DNA of 64,000 nt, taken from NCBI GenBank assembly GCA_934555895.1, contig CAKTFH010000001.1, positions 186,001 to 250,000 of the forward strand, written 5' to 3'. How positions within the stretch are numbered: position 1 is the first letter of the stretch; every line of letters begins with the position of its first letter. The position numbers were made by a program, and so were the translations under genes. This DNA comes from an uncultured Muribaculaceae bacterium (GTDB lineage: Bacteria > Bacteroidota > Bacteroidia > Bacteroidales > Muribaculaceae). Positions 34,885 through 43,505 of the stretch are shown here, piece after piece. Under the pieces are notes generated by a model. The model was not told the origin of the DNA, did no database searches, and saw only the letters and a list, made by a program, of their open reading frames with translations.

Positions 34885-35640
34885 TTACAGTGATTCGTGA
34901 AGGCCGAGTAGCGCGGGAAGCAGCCGTACCAGCACATCCATCGAGGGGAGCACGAGGTCGGCGCCGGCACGCTCCATCTCTGCCACTGGCACAGGCCCTG
35001 TGGTGACAGCCACGGTGAAGGCTCCCGAGCCCACGCCAGCCGCTACGCCGAGAGGCGCGTTTTCTATCACGATGCTCTGCCACGGCTCCACTGAGGCCAT
35101 TTGCATGGCGCGGAAATAAGGCTCGGGGTGAGGCTTGCCGTGAGTTACATCGCGGGCCGTAACACGCAAGTTGTGCGGAAATCCGCCCGGAAAATCGGTG
35201 TCGAGGCGGTTGAGGTTCGACTGCTGCCCCGAACCGGTGACAAGCACACGGGTGATGCCGGCCTCCATAAGCCCGGCCACCACACGGTCGGCGCCAGAGA
35301 TGATGCCTGCGCGCGGGAGCTCATTGAAATAACGTGTCTTGCGCTCATAAAGTTCCGAGGCTTCATCAGAGCTTACCTCGCGGCCCATCTCGCGCCTGAA
35401 AAGCAGCCCTATGGTGGCGGCTCCCGTCATGCCCTCATAAAGGTAAAACTCGTCACGCTCGCATTTCACCCCGAGTTCGGTCATAAGCCGGTACCAGGCA
35501 GCCGTGTGGCGGCTCATGGTGTCGAGCAGGGTGCCGTCCATGTCGATAAGTGCAGCACGTGGCACAAAAGCGGCGAAACCCGTGCGTGAAAGATAACGCG
35601 CCACTGCGCGGCGCACTGTCATATCGTTGTATTCTTCCAT
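34885..35640 (-). CDS. HAD-superfamily phosphatase (beta-phosphoglucomutase-like)
   Basis: A 251-aa HAD enzyme. Motif I is D-M-D-G-T-L-L-D-T with both acids, the helical cap follows, motif II is V-T-G-S-G, the Lys is in H-G-K-P-H-P-E-P-Y, and motif IV is V-I-E-N-A-P-L-G-V. These fit beta-phosphoglucomutase or sugar-phosphate phosphatases. The ATG at 35640 (M-E-E-Y-N) is chosen; codons further upstream overlap the Crp/Fnr gene. Confidence 0.88.
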   Translation of the reverse strand: MEEYNDMTVRRAVARYLSRTGFAAFVPRAALIDMDGTLLDTMSRHTAAWYRLMTELGVKCERDEFYLYEGMTGAATIGLLFRREMGREVSSDEASELYERKTRYFNELPRAGIISGADRVVAGLMEAGITRVLVTGSGQQSNLNRLDTDFPGGFPHNLRVTARDVTHGKPHPEPYFRAMQMASVEPWQSIVIENAPLGVAAGVGSGAFTVAVTTGPVPVAEMERAGADLVLPSMDVLVRLLPALLGLHESL

Positions 35641-35654
35641 AAAAAACTGTCTAA

Positions 35655-36233
35655 TCAGTATTTGCCCGAACGGATGCGGTAGAGGGTCTCCTTGGTCACT
35701 CCGAGAAATGAAGCTATCTGAGTGACTGTGGCAATCTCCGTAAGGCGGGGATATCGGTTTATCGCCCAACGGTAACGTTCCTCGGCCGAGAAGGTCTGCA
35801 TCACATCGATGCGCTCCTCGAGAGCCAGCATATGCTGGGCCATGGCCGATGTGACGAACATCACCACAGCATCATCGGGCTGCAGGCCAGCCTGCCGCAG
35901 TAAGTCGTGCATGCGCAGATGCGGCAGGAACAGCACCTTGGTAGGCTCGAGAAACTGTATGGCCACCGTGTCGGGATGGTGCTCGATAAGAAAGCGCGAG
36001 AGCATGATAAACTCGTCGGTGAACGAGAAACTGAACGTATGCTCACGACCCTTTACCGTATAGAACAGGCGTGCCGAGCCCTCGACGATGTAGTAGGCGT
36101 AGCTGCTTAGATTCATGGCTCCGCGGATGGTGTCGCCGCGGCGGTATGAACGTTCGGCCATCATCTCCTCGAGTTTGGCCTCCACCTCGGGCGACACATT
36201 CAGAAATCGTCTTACGGCATCAATAGGTTTCAT
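35655..36233 (-). CDS. Crp/Fnr-family transcriptional regulator
   Basis: A 192-aa regulator with a cyclic-nucleotide-binding-like barrel (about 20-115; Y-I-V-E-G-S-A-R-L-F-Y) and a C-terminal helix-turn-helix (I-A-S-F-L-G-V-T-K-E-T-L-Y-R-I-R). The phosphate-binding cassette lacks the canonical R-S-A-E residues, and there are no cluster cysteines, so the ligand is unknown. Its ATG overlaps the stop of the 170-aa gene by four bases. Confidence 0.9.
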   Translation of the reverse strand: MKPIDAVRRFLNVSPEVEAKLEEMMAERSYRRGDTIRGAMNLSSYAYYIVEGSARLFYTVKGREHTFSFSFTDEFIMLSRFLIEHHPDTVAIQFLEPTKVLFLPHLRMHDLLRQAGLQPDDAVVMFVTSAMAQHMLALEERIDVMQTFSAEERYRWAINRYPRLTEIATVTQIASFLGVTKETLYRIRSGKY

Positions 36234-36742
36234 CTTTCAAGAAGCAAAGTATCGGCATGCACCTTCACATCATAGGGGATGGATGAGGCGCGGGTTTTGG
36301 GCGAGAACAGATACCGGAAAGTCTGCTGGCGGTCCCACGACGGGAAGTCGAGTTTACGGGTCTCGCCCGGAGGAATTTCTGTGCGCTGCACCAACCTGCG
36401 GCGATGAAGTTGCCGGCCGGAGGTGTCGGTATAGTCAATAGTGAAAATCACAGCTGCCACAGTGCGCGAAGCGCTGCAATTGCTTACAAAAAGAGTCTCG
36501 CGGGTGGAGCGCAGCGGCTTGTCGTAGCCGTAGAAGCGAATTGAATCGGGCATGGCGGCCACAGTGTCGAACGGCTCCACTGTCGTCTCGGTCTGCGCTT
36601 TCGGCGCCTCGGTGCGTAGCTTGCGCGCCGTGGTGTTGCGGCGCCGGCCATCGGCCTGCGGAAGCATGACGAGAAGAGCCGCGGCAAGGACCGCGAAAGC
36701 GGCGACAGAACGCCTGAGATTGGGGAGAGACGGGGTCGTCAT
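36230..36742 (-). CDS. Small exported protein of unknown function
   Basis: A 170-aa protein. An N-terminal hydrophobic stretch (about 12-32) is a signal peptide or anchor. The rest looks like a single Ig-like beta-sandwich: L-F-V-S-N-C-S-A-S, A-V-I-F-T-I-D-Y-T-D-T-S-G-R-Q-L, then I-P-P-G-E-T-R-K-L. This kind of domain handles extracellular contacts in Bacteroidetes. It overlaps both neighbours by four bases (36230-36233 and 36739-36742), so it is tightly coupled to them. Confidence 0.7.
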   Translation of the reverse strand: MTTPSLPNLRRSVAAFAVLAAALLVMLPQADGRRRNTTARKLRTEAPKAQTETTVEPFDTVAAMPDSIRFYGYDKPLRSTRETLFVSNCSASRTVAAVIFTIDYTDTSGRQLHRRRLVQRTEIPPGETRKLDFPSWDRQQTFRYLFSPKTRASSIPYDVKVHADTLLLER

Positions 36743-37341
36743 AAGCGGCGTATTTTATTTGGTGCACATTCGTCGGCAGGCCAACGACGGATAAGGCCGT
36801 CGAGGTCGTCGGGACGGTCGTCGACACGTGTCACGCGGAAACGGCTCAGATATGGTATGCGTATGGTGAACGACACTTTCACTCCCGAGTGCACCTCTTT
36901 CATGGTGATGTGGGCCCTGTCGGCCAGAGAGAGTGTAAACCGTGCCGGCTTGCACAGGCGGTCGCTCTTGCGTGAAGTGAAAATTTCGGCATCATAGTGG
37001 CCCGGCTTCGCCAGTGGACTCAGCACTCCCATCACCGTGCCCGGAACTATGGCTGGATGCGGCGAGTCGATAAGAATCATAAGATAAGTGTCGGCCATGG
37101 TGCGAGAGCCTCCGCGGCTCAGGCCGGCCGTGACGGCCACCACCGAACCGTCGGTGGTAGTGGCCCATATACCTTCTATGGGGTCGCGGCGGTCAGATGC
37201 AAGCAGCGAGCCCACCGAGGCCTCTGTGGCATCGGGAATAGCCACCCACGAACTGTCGGGCAGTTCCACTGCCTGCGCGGCATAGAAGAGCGCGGAAACC
37301 GCCACACAGACCGCAACGACGATATGATGCAGACGGCACAT
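36739..37341 (-). CDS. Exported protein of unknown function
   Basis: A 200-aa protein with a signal peptide (I-V-V-A-V-C-V-A-V-S-A-L-F-Y-A-A-Q-A). The ATG at 37341 is chosen because its first base overlaps the stop of the DUF3078 gene. The body contains W-V-A-I-P-D-A, D-P-I-E-G-I-W-A-T-T and L-M-I-L-I-D-S-P, a pattern like lipocalin-type or FABP-like small barrels that meet lipids; this is only a resemblance. It occurs in one chain with the DUF3078 protein and the small Ig-like protein. Confidence 0.7.
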   Translation of the reverse strand: MCRLHHIVVAVCVAVSALFYAAQAVELPDSSWVAIPDATEASVGSLLASDRRDPIEGIWATTTDGSVVAVTAGLSRGGSRTMADTYLMILIDSPHPAIVPGTVMGVLSPLAKPGHYDAEIFTSRKSDRLCKPARFTLSLADRAHITMKEVHSGVKVSFTIRIPYLSRFRVTRVDDRPDDLDGLIRRWPADECAPNKIRRL

Positions 37342-38906
37342 TATGAGCGCGAGAAGCGGTAGTTGAAGCCTATCGAGAGAATCTCCTTGAACTGCCACTT
37401 GTGCCAATGGGTATCCTCAAACCTCCGGGCGTCGCTCTGATAGCGCAGATGCCCGTAGATTTTTGTGGAGAGGTAACGGTTGATGCTGAAGTTGATAGTG
37501 TTCTCCCAGTCGCCCTGGGTCACCTCATAGTTGGTGAAGGCCCATATGCGCGAGTTATAGTCGATATTGCGTGCGAGTTTCCACCGGAAGGTGAGCTCGA
37601 TGTTCGAACCATATTGCTTTATGCCTCTGTGGCCGGCCTCTATGCCGAACCACGCCGGGTTGAGCTTCTCGTCGTTGATGCAGACTTTCCAGTTGAACGA
37701 CAAAGGGTTGATATTAGCGGCGAAATTTACAGTGCCTTTCTGGTTGGAATAGTTGTAGCTCATACCGACACCCACGTTCAGCTCGCCCGGCGAGAGGAAT
37801 GCCGACTTGAGTTCTTCGGAGTTGAACTTATAGTTGTTAAGCAACTGGGTCTTGAACTGACCGGTAATCGAATAGTACCATCGTTTCCAGGCTCTGAGAC
37901 CAAACTTGGTGTTAATCTGGAAAAGGTCCTCGGAGATATTGTAATCGTGCACTTCGTCGTCGGGGGCGTTGTTCACACCGAGCTTATACTGCACATTAGT
38001 CTCGAAGATGAGGTTTTTATGAAAAGCCTCGTTGAGCTTGATGTTATACTGAAGAAACAGTATGCCGTTGAGATTCGATTTGCCACCCTGATACCAGTTG
38101 GGCGAGATATAGGCCTGCGAGAACTGCAGCGAACCGTCGAAGGTATGGAACCAATGGATGCGGCCGAGGTCAACTTTCTTCGCCACACCTTTCATCTCCT
38201 TCACATCCTGTGTCAACTCTGTGACCTTGATTTTGGCTGAAGTTGGGTCAACCTCCATGACAAATTCCTTGGGAGCACGCGGCATGGAGTCGATATGGTA
38301 GGGCACCAGTTCGGGATGGTCAATCATAAAACGCTGAAAACGCATCTGCTGGCGCTTGTCGCGTATGACAGCCTTGTCGGCCCAGTTCATTTTCTCTACA
38401 TCAAAGCCCTCTATTGCCAGCGGCTTGTCGACTTCAGCCACCTTGAGAGCCATGGTGCCGTCGTAGTTTATGAAAACGGCAGGCATGAAAAACGAGCGGG
38501 GCATCATCCAGTCGTCGACATCCATATATGGGTCGGGGATAAGCTCCTGCGGGCCGAAATCGAGTGAGTCGAGCAGCAGGTTACCATATTCGTCGGTCAT
38601 GGTCCAGAGCGACGGCGTCTTCTCGGCCTCCAGACGCGGGTTGCGGCGCTGTGGCTTGCGCCCCCTGTTGATTTCCACAGGCTGCTCCAGGCGTGTGGTA
38701 TCGGTCGAAGCGCTCACGGTCTCACCGTCAAGCACCAGTTCGTCGAACAGGCTCTGCGCACTGCCCGCAAACACCGTGGCCACCAACGCAAGCGTGAGAC
38801 ACAGCAACCGGACCGCTAAGCCGGTACTCAAGCCGCCGGATATCTGTTTTGTAAGTGAGTCTGTAAAGATATGATATGATTTCACTGATTTTTCCCTCTG
38901 TTCCAT
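37341..38906 (-). CDS. DUF3078 outer-membrane protein
   Basis: A 521-aa protein with an N-terminal hydrophobic signal at about 30-50 (R-L-L-C-L-T-L-A-L-V-A). After a soluble part (60-260), the last 260 residues are rich in alternating aromatic strands (W-Y-Q-G-G-K-S-N-L-N, W-F-G-I-E-A-G-H-R, F-T-W/R-K-L-A-R-N-I-D-Y) and end in F-N-Y-R-F-S-R-S, typical of an outer-membrane beta-barrel of the DUF3078 type. It is the first gene of the run down to aroB. Function unknown. Confidence 0.82.
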   Translation of the reverse strand: MEQREKSVKSYHIFTDSLTKQISGGLSTGLAVRLLCLTLALVATVFAGSAQSLFDELVLDGETVSASTDTTRLEQPVEINRGRKPQRRNPRLEAEKTPSLWTMTDEYGNLLLDSLDFGPQELIPDPYMDVDDWMMPRSFFMPAVFINYDGTMALKVAEVDKPLAIEGFDVEKMNWADKAVIRDKRQQMRFQRFMIDHPELVPYHIDSMPRAPKEFVMEVDPTSAKIKVTELTQDVKEMKGVAKKVDLGRIHWFHTFDGSLQFSQAYISPNWYQGGKSNLNGILFLQYNIKLNEAFHKNLIFETNVQYKLGVNNAPDDEVHDYNISEDLFQINTKFGLRAWKRWYYSITGQFKTQLLNNYKFNSEELKSAFLSPGELNVGVGMSYNYSNQKGTVNFAANINPLSFNWKVCINDEKLNPAWFGIEAGHRGIKQYGSNIELTFRWKLARNIDYNSRIWAFTNYEVTQGDWENTINFSINRYLSTKIYGHLRYQSDARRFEDTHWHKWQFKEILSIGFNYRFSRS

Positions 38907-38932
38907 AGCAATTGTACCTCTGCGAAGGTAGT

Positions 38933-38940
38933 GATAATGA
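38933..38940 (-). promoter_or_regulatory. Probable -7 box of the DUF3078-aroB run
   Basis: TACCTTCG on the minus strand, one base off TAnnTTTG, 26 bases before the ATG. The same box stands before tamB. Confidence 0.4.
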
Positions 38941-39130
38941 GTGTATTGCTAACTTTTTACAGCAAAAAAAAATGCAAGCGACTCCGACGCCGCCCGGCAC
39001 TTCTGCCGCACACAAAGATATGAAAAAACTACATGCCCTGCAAACATTCTCCCCGAAAACCGCCGAAAACCGAGCGGATTGCAAGAATAACACCACCGAT
39101 TGCGCTGTTTTGCACCATTTCCTATAAAAA
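38941..39130. other. Intergenic stretch between the DUF3078 gene and the LRR gene
   Basis: No gene is supported. The stretch has a low-complexity A-run (38963-38971). Only the terminator further on (39131-39160) and the -7 box before it are recognisable. Confidence 0.4.
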
Positions 39131-39170
39131 CGCCGCTGACAGGTTGGTTCCCGCCAGCGGAGATATTTTT
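39131..39170. terminator. Bidirectional terminator after the LRR gene
   Basis: CCGCTG (39133-39138) and CAGCGG (39155-39160) form the base of a hairpin. The minus-strand read continues into GTTTTTAT and the plus-strand read into ATATTTTT, so both directions have T-tracts. Confidence 0.65.
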
Positions 39171-39208
39171 CAGATTTCGTTATTGCCGGCTAAAGAAGTT
39201 GCAATGCT

Positions 39209-40417
39209 TTATCTCACGCACACTTTGACGCTGCGGCCTGCGGATGACACGATGTAAAGCCCTGCGGGCAGAGACACTGTAGTGCAGTCTGAGGTCGGGG
39301 TAAGACTTTCCACGAGCTTGCCGTCGATGGCGAAGATGCGGAGCTCCAAGCCTTCGGCTCCGACCACGGCCACGCCGCCCGAAACCGCTGTGCAGCGCCA
39401 TGTCGGGCTGTCGGCAGTCGCTTCATCCACGCCTGCGCCATCCTCTACAATCCGCCCGAATGCACTCCATCCGGGCGCGGCCTCATAAAGCGGCTTGCTA
39501 CCTACAGGCACATGCAGCGTGTAGCGCGGCGGATAAAATCCTTTTTCTTCGCGGATGTATCTGAATGAGAAAGGTATCTCGTTCTCCACATATATGTCAG
39601 TCAGTTCCGGTGTGTTTTCAAAGCAATATCGGGATATTACAAATTCATTGTCTCGATTTTTAAAAGTTATTTTCTGAAGACTCTCCATGTTTTGAAAACA
39701 ATCATGGCCCATAGAGTTAAGCGATGCATTGAAGATCAGTTCACGAAGTTTCGGCAGGTCTTTGAAGATATTTGGTTGAATTTTGTCAACATCAGCCAAA
39801 TCTATTTCAATGAGATTCGGTAAATTCCAGAAGTTGCCATAATACTGTTTGAGTGTTGCGTCAGAAAAGTCGGTGTAACCGCCCTGCTGAAACTTGATGC
39901 GCTCAATACCGACATTTACAAACGTATGGTCTCCCAGCCGATTATTTTTTGGAAAAACAAAACTTTTAAGTTTAGGAAGATTTACGAAGTTGTTATGATT
40001 GCACAAAAGCCAGGTGCCGTCATATACAATCTCTTCAAGGTCAGTCATATCACAGAAGTTGAACTCCATCACGTTCAGAGGCTTGTCCGGCAAGATTATC
40101 TTCCTGATGCCATCTGTGTCGTGCCCTTCGAGAAAGTTTTCCGATATCCAGAATACGTTATAATCGTAATCCTCATATTCTATTGTGGTAGGGATTTCCA
40201 AAACGTGTGCGGTCTGTGCCTCTTTCATTTTTTCGTCGGTTATGCCGACTAACTTGGCATCAGAAATATCCGGTGGATTTATATGGATTTCATACTTAAA
40301 ACCATCGACTGTAACCGGCGTCCAGATAACTTTTTGCCCTATCGCGTTTACCCCATCGGCAAGCATGGTCGCAGAGCCTATGAGTATACCAATTATTATA
40401 GATGAGAAAAATTTCAT
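39209..40417 (-). CDS. Secreted leucine-rich-repeat (BspA-like) protein with T9SS-type tail
   Basis: A 402-aa surface protein. The signal peptide is at 1-20. Residues 90-290 are LRR_5/BspA-type repeats: I-R-K-I-I-L-P, L-E-E-I-V-Y, L-K-S-F-V-F-P, I-E-R-I-K-F, L-R-E-L-I-F and L-Q-K-I-T-F, each starting a repeat of about 22-25 residues. The last 65 residues end L-P-A-G-L-Y-I-V-S-S-A-G-R-S-V-K-V, a T9SS type A sorting domain pattern. GC is low except in the C-terminal sorting part, a sign that the repeat part and the tail have different histories. It lies 28 bases after the C25 protease gene. Confidence 0.83.
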   Translation of the reverse strand: MKFFSSIIIGILIGSATMLADGVNAIGQKVIWTPVTVDGFKYEIHINPPDISDAKLVGITDEKMKEAQTAHVLEIPTTIEYEDYDYNVFWISENFLEGHDTDGIRKIILPDKPLNVMEFNFCDMTDLEEIVYDGTWLLCNHNNFVNLPKLKSFVFPKNNRLGDHTFVNVGIERIKFQQGGYTDFSDATLKQYYGNFWNLPNLIEIDLADVDKIQPNIFKDLPKLRELIFNASLNSMGHDCFQNMESLQKITFKNRDNEFVISRYCFENTPELTDIYVENEIPFSFRYIREEKGFYPPRYTLHVPVGSKPLYEAAPGWSAFGRIVEDGAGVDEATADSPTWRCTAVSGGVAVVGAEGLELRIFAIDGKLVESLTPTSDCTTVSLPAGLYIVSSAGRSVKVCVR

Positions 40418-40445
40418 AGTTGTATTTCAATATGTGCTGGAATAT

Positions 40446-42980
40446 TTAGTGTTGTACAATCAATTTACCACGACCTAATATCCGAGTAAATGAATTGCCC
40501 AAAGTTGGAACGCTGCGAAGCATTACAGAATACATTCCATCCGGATATTTGCTGACATCAAGCTCGATTCTGCCTAAATGACCTTTTACCAATATTTCAT
40601 CCATCGTTTTACCGGTAGATATGTTAGCGACACTGAGTATTCCTTGTGTGCCAGTCAAATTGTCATATGATGGATTATGATATCCTATCAAACAGGTGCT
40701 TCTTGCCGGATTTGGTGTAAAAGCCAAACATTCTTCTTGGTTATATATAGTAGTTCCACTATAAGGCGCATCGATTTCTAATGGAATGCGATTTAGACCA
40801 TATATAACCATAGAATGTGTTTGGGGGTTAAAATCGGGAAAAGATGCATTTGAGCCATATACAAGAGTCGTTTCATGCGTATTCTTGTCTTCTATTGCGA
40901 TATAGCATCCCTCCTCGTCCGGCAGATTAATCAACACCTCTACATATTTCAATTCATGTGTTGAGTTATCATAGTGAGGCAGGCACCATACTTCATCTGT
41001 TGTATATTCACGAGGCCGCTCGATCCACACAGGCATTGATGGGTCTCCGAAAAGATGGTATGTCATCTGATGGAACGATAATGTTTCCGGCGCTAGTTCC
41101 TGATTGTAAACAAATGCATTGTCAAACATCATGCCGAGTTCAGAGCTCCAGAACCGTGCATAAAGGTCATGGTTTGCATGAGGCTCATCTTTCCTTTTTA
41201 TTAACTTAAAAAGCATGGCTTTGGTGAGCGCGTCATTTGTTTGACAGTGGGTTTCTGTAGTCGCGGCAAATACACCTATTCCTCCCCCGGCAGGATTGAT
41301 TAATAAGGTTTCTGCCAGACTTCCAGGATGTTCAAATTTGCCTGTAAAGCATGTGAAATTAAAAAATACCGGCAATTTATTGCCATTCTGAAATATACCA
41401 TTTTCTATATCTTGTGAAGTAAGATGCGGATTTATATATTTTGTAGTGTCACCATGACCTCGGTACAGTGCGTAAAAACATCCCTTGTTTATTTCTTCGG
41501 CGATATCATATTTGTCTGTATCCCAAGAGTAGTTCGGGCGTCGGAGTTCGTCCGGGAATTGCTTATCTGAATGATCCGCTCCATAATGTTGTGGGTCAGC
41601 ATCATCACGAGCCCAATACAAACGCGTGATATTCATATCCGGCCGTCTACTTATGATTGTATCACGGCAAATTTCAGAATAAGAGACATGCAGATGAAAT
41701 TCAGCGTTAAAGCCATCGTATTCGGCAATATGTGCGGCAGAATGATAAAATTCTTCATTCTCGGGAGGAGTCATTGTGTAATTCTTTATTTTTGTTATGA
41801 CAGTTTTTGCTTCCTCATTTGTGTTGACCGGCAAACGACCAAGTTTTACGCTCTTGGAATTCCTTCCATTTAGACAAGAATAGTAATAGTCTGTAATATA
41901 TGATTTTTCCTCTTTTTGCATCGTTGAAGTGTTCAAAACCAGTGATACAGTTTTCTGTGCAGGTACATCTGCATGACTTCCTATAAGGAGTACATGAAAG
42001 GTATTTTCAAAAACTTGCTGTGCTACCACAACATTTCTGTTATATGAATTTATCGTATCTTGGATTTGCGAGGGAGTCCATTTCGCGCATGATGATACGT
42101 GTGTGATGAAACCTAACTTCCTTTTGAATGCTGAAAATTCTTTGGCTGCTTCAAGACATTTGTCAGATGTTATAATTAAGTAGTATTTGTATACAAATCG
42201 TGTGTCATCACCGATGGCAGGATAATATGGCGCATCTATAACTGGAATAATCGGCTTTGCCAAACTATCAATCAAACTGAATTTAGATTTAACTAAAGCC
42301 GCCTGAGATTTAGCGTTCAACTTTGTAATCGCGGCGTTTCGGAGTGCTACTTTCTGCTGGTCAACCGGTCCGTAATCAATACGATATTTGAAGGCGGTAT
42401 AGACGCGCATGATCTTGTCCACGGAATTATACTGGCATGGATTGACAGTGAGGCTTACGTAAGCCTTGTCCATATAATTGGATATTTCATTTATTTTTAC
42501 GATATCACTTTGCGAGCCGAAATCACATTCATTTATCGGTAAAACATGCTCCCGAGTAAAGACAGGGAGCTTGCTGCCGATATAGAACGGATAGGCTGGT
42601 GCCATCTCGCAGGGGATATCTATGAATGAGGCTTTTGTGATGGTCAATGTGGGTGAGCTGCATCCGAAAGGAATCTCTATAAAGTCTCTGCGTAAAGGAA
42701 AGGCCGGGGCGCCCTCGATGTCGGAGTTCACAAAGTCGGAGATGATGCATTTGTAGCTTCCGGCATAGAGCGAGTCTGGCTCCAAGAGGATGTTTTCAAT
42801 ATGATAGGATACAGTCACACCATCGGCTATAGTGTCGATGACGCATGATGTGGGAACGATTTCCTCCACCGGAACTTCTTCGCCGGTACTCATGGATATA
42901 GCCTTCCTTTGAGGCGTGGCGGCGCTCAGGTAAATTGCAGCTGCGGCTACCGACAGGATTGCTGTCAATAATCTTTTCAT
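40446..42980 (-). CDS. Gingipain-like peptidase C25 with T9SS-type tail
   Basis: An 844-aa secreted cysteine protease. Residues 1-20 are a signal peptide and 21-250 a propeptide of gingipain type. The catalytic domain (about 260-650) contains H-V-L-L-I-G-S-H, G-R-L-P-V-N-T, the catalytic His509 in Y-R-G-H-G-D and Cys544 in F-T-C-F-T-G. The H-L-F-G-D-P-S-M-P-V-W motif marks the end of the caspase-like domain. A C-terminal beta domain follows, and the tail has F-T-P-N-P-A and Y-P-D-G-M-Y-S-V-M-L-R, which fits T9SS type A sorting. The P1 specificity (Arg or Lys) cannot be read. GC is lower than in flanking genes. A promoter-like pair is at 43039-43070. Confidence 0.9.
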   Translation of the reverse strand: MKRLLTAILSVAAAAIYLSAATPQRKAISMSTGEEVPVEEIVPTSCVIDTIADGVTVSYHIENILLEPDSLYAGSYKCIISDFVNSDIEGAPAFPLRRDFIEIPFGCSSPTLTITKASFIDIPCEMAPAYPFYIGSKLPVFTREHVLPINECDFGSQSDIVKINEISNYMDKAYVSLTVNPCQYNSVDKIMRVYTAFKYRIDYGPVDQQKVALRNAAITKLNAKSQAALVKSKFSLIDSLAKPIIPVIDAPYYPAIGDDTRFVYKYYLIITSDKCLEAAKEFSAFKRKLGFITHVSSCAKWTPSQIQDTINSYNRNVVVAQQVFENTFHVLLIGSHADVPAQKTVSLVLNTSTMQKEEKSYITDYYYSCLNGRNSKSVKLGRLPVNTNEEAKTVITKIKNYTMTPPENEEFYHSAAHIAEYDGFNAEFHLHVSYSEICRDTIISRRPDMNITRLYWARDDADPQHYGADHSDKQFPDELRRPNYSWDTDKYDIAEEINKGCFYALYRGHGDTTKYINPHLTSQDIENGIFQNGNKLPVFFNFTCFTGKFEHPGSLAETLLINPAGGGIGVFAATTETHCQTNDALTKAMLFKLIKRKDEPHANHDLYARFWSSELGMMFDNAFVYNQELAPETLSFHQMTYHLFGDPSMPVWIERPREYTTDEVWCLPHYDNSTHELKYVEVLINLPDEEGCYIAIEDKNTHETTLVYGSNASFPDFNPQTHSMVIYGLNRIPLEIDAPYSGTTIYNQEECLAFTPNPARSTCLIGYHNPSYDNLTGTQGILSVANISTGKTMDEILVKGHLGRIELDVSKYPDGMYSVMLRSVPTLGNSFTRILGRGKLIVQH

Positions 42981-43038
42981 GGTTTTAGAAGGTTTGATTG
43001 TTATTTTGAAGTAATTCTACCATTATTAAATCAGGTCT

Positions 43039-43070
43039 GCAATGTACAACAAATATTTGTAGAATGCAAA
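43039..43070 (-). promoter_or_regulatory. Promoter-like pair for the C25 gene
   Basis: On the minus strand: TTTG (43070-43067), 20 nt, TACATTGC (43046-43039), one base short of the -7 consensus. Confidence 0.45.
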
Positions 43071-43097
43071 TGTTTGTCAAGAAAATAAAATCAAAGG

Positions 43098-43123
43098 CGA
43101 TTATTCTATAATCGATTCTATAA
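43098..43123. repeat. Palindrome and overlapping direct repeats before the ferredoxin gene
   Basis: CGATTAT (43098-43104) and ATAATCG (43108-43114) are a perfect 7-bp inverted repeat with a 3-base spacer. TTCTATAA occurs at 43104-43111 and again 12 bases later. It could be an operator for either divergent gene; nothing further shows this. Confidence 0.45.
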
Positions 43124-43184
43124 AAATGCAAAAAACAGTAGTTAGGACGGGAAGATTAAGAGTATGTTAAAAAAGGTTTAGAAA

Positions 43185-43215
43185 ATTGGAGATTGTCGGC
43201 AAATGAGTATTTTTG
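43185..43215 (+). promoter_or_regulatory. Promoter of the ferredoxin gene
   Basis: ATTG (43185-43188), 19 nt, TATTTTTG (43208-43215), a full match of the -7 box. The leader would be about 35 nt. Confidence 0.65.
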
Positions 43216-43255
43216 CAGACTGAAAATTTTATAATCCTCAAAAAAGATTACTACA

Positions 43256-43423
43256 ATGGCTTACGTAATTACCGACAAATGTGTTGCCTGCGGCACATGT
43301 CTGCCCAACTGCCCCGTAGAGGCTATCTCGGAGGGCGAAATCTACCACATCGACCCCGATACCTGCATTGACTGCGGCACTTGCGCCAGCGTTTGCCCCA
43401 GCGACGCCATCATCGAGGGCTAA
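43256..43423 (+). CDS. 2[4Fe-4S] ferredoxin
   Basis: A 55-aa clostridial-type ferredoxin, a low-potential electron carrier. It holds two complete cluster motifs, C-V-A-C-G-T-C-L-P-N-C-P (Cys9, 12, 15, 19) and C-I-D-C-G-T-C-A-S-V-C-P (Cys37, 40, 43, 47). The first Cys of each binds with the last of the other in the usual arrangement. It stands alone with its own promoter and terminator, as expected for an abundant protein. It is a natural electron acceptor for the KorAB enzyme encoded at 9019-11918; that link is inferred. Confidence 0.96.
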   Translation: MAYVITDKCVACGTCLPNCPVEAISEGEIYHIDPDTCIDCGTCASVCPSDAIIEG

Positions 43424-43449
43424 TCTGCCTCCCGAAAAGGCAACACGGA

Positions 43450-43489
43450 GCGCCCGGTCGGATTTTTCCGGCCGGGCGCCTCGCATTTT
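43450..43489 (+). terminator. Terminator between the ferredoxin and tamB genes
   Basis: GCGCCCGGTCGGA (43450-43462) and TCCGGCCGGGCGC (43467-43479) form a 13-bp stem with one G-T pair and a TTTT loop. CTCGCATTTTA follows. It can serve both convergent genes. Confidence 0.75.
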
Positions 43490-43505
43490 ATGGTAATGTC
43501 GTGAC

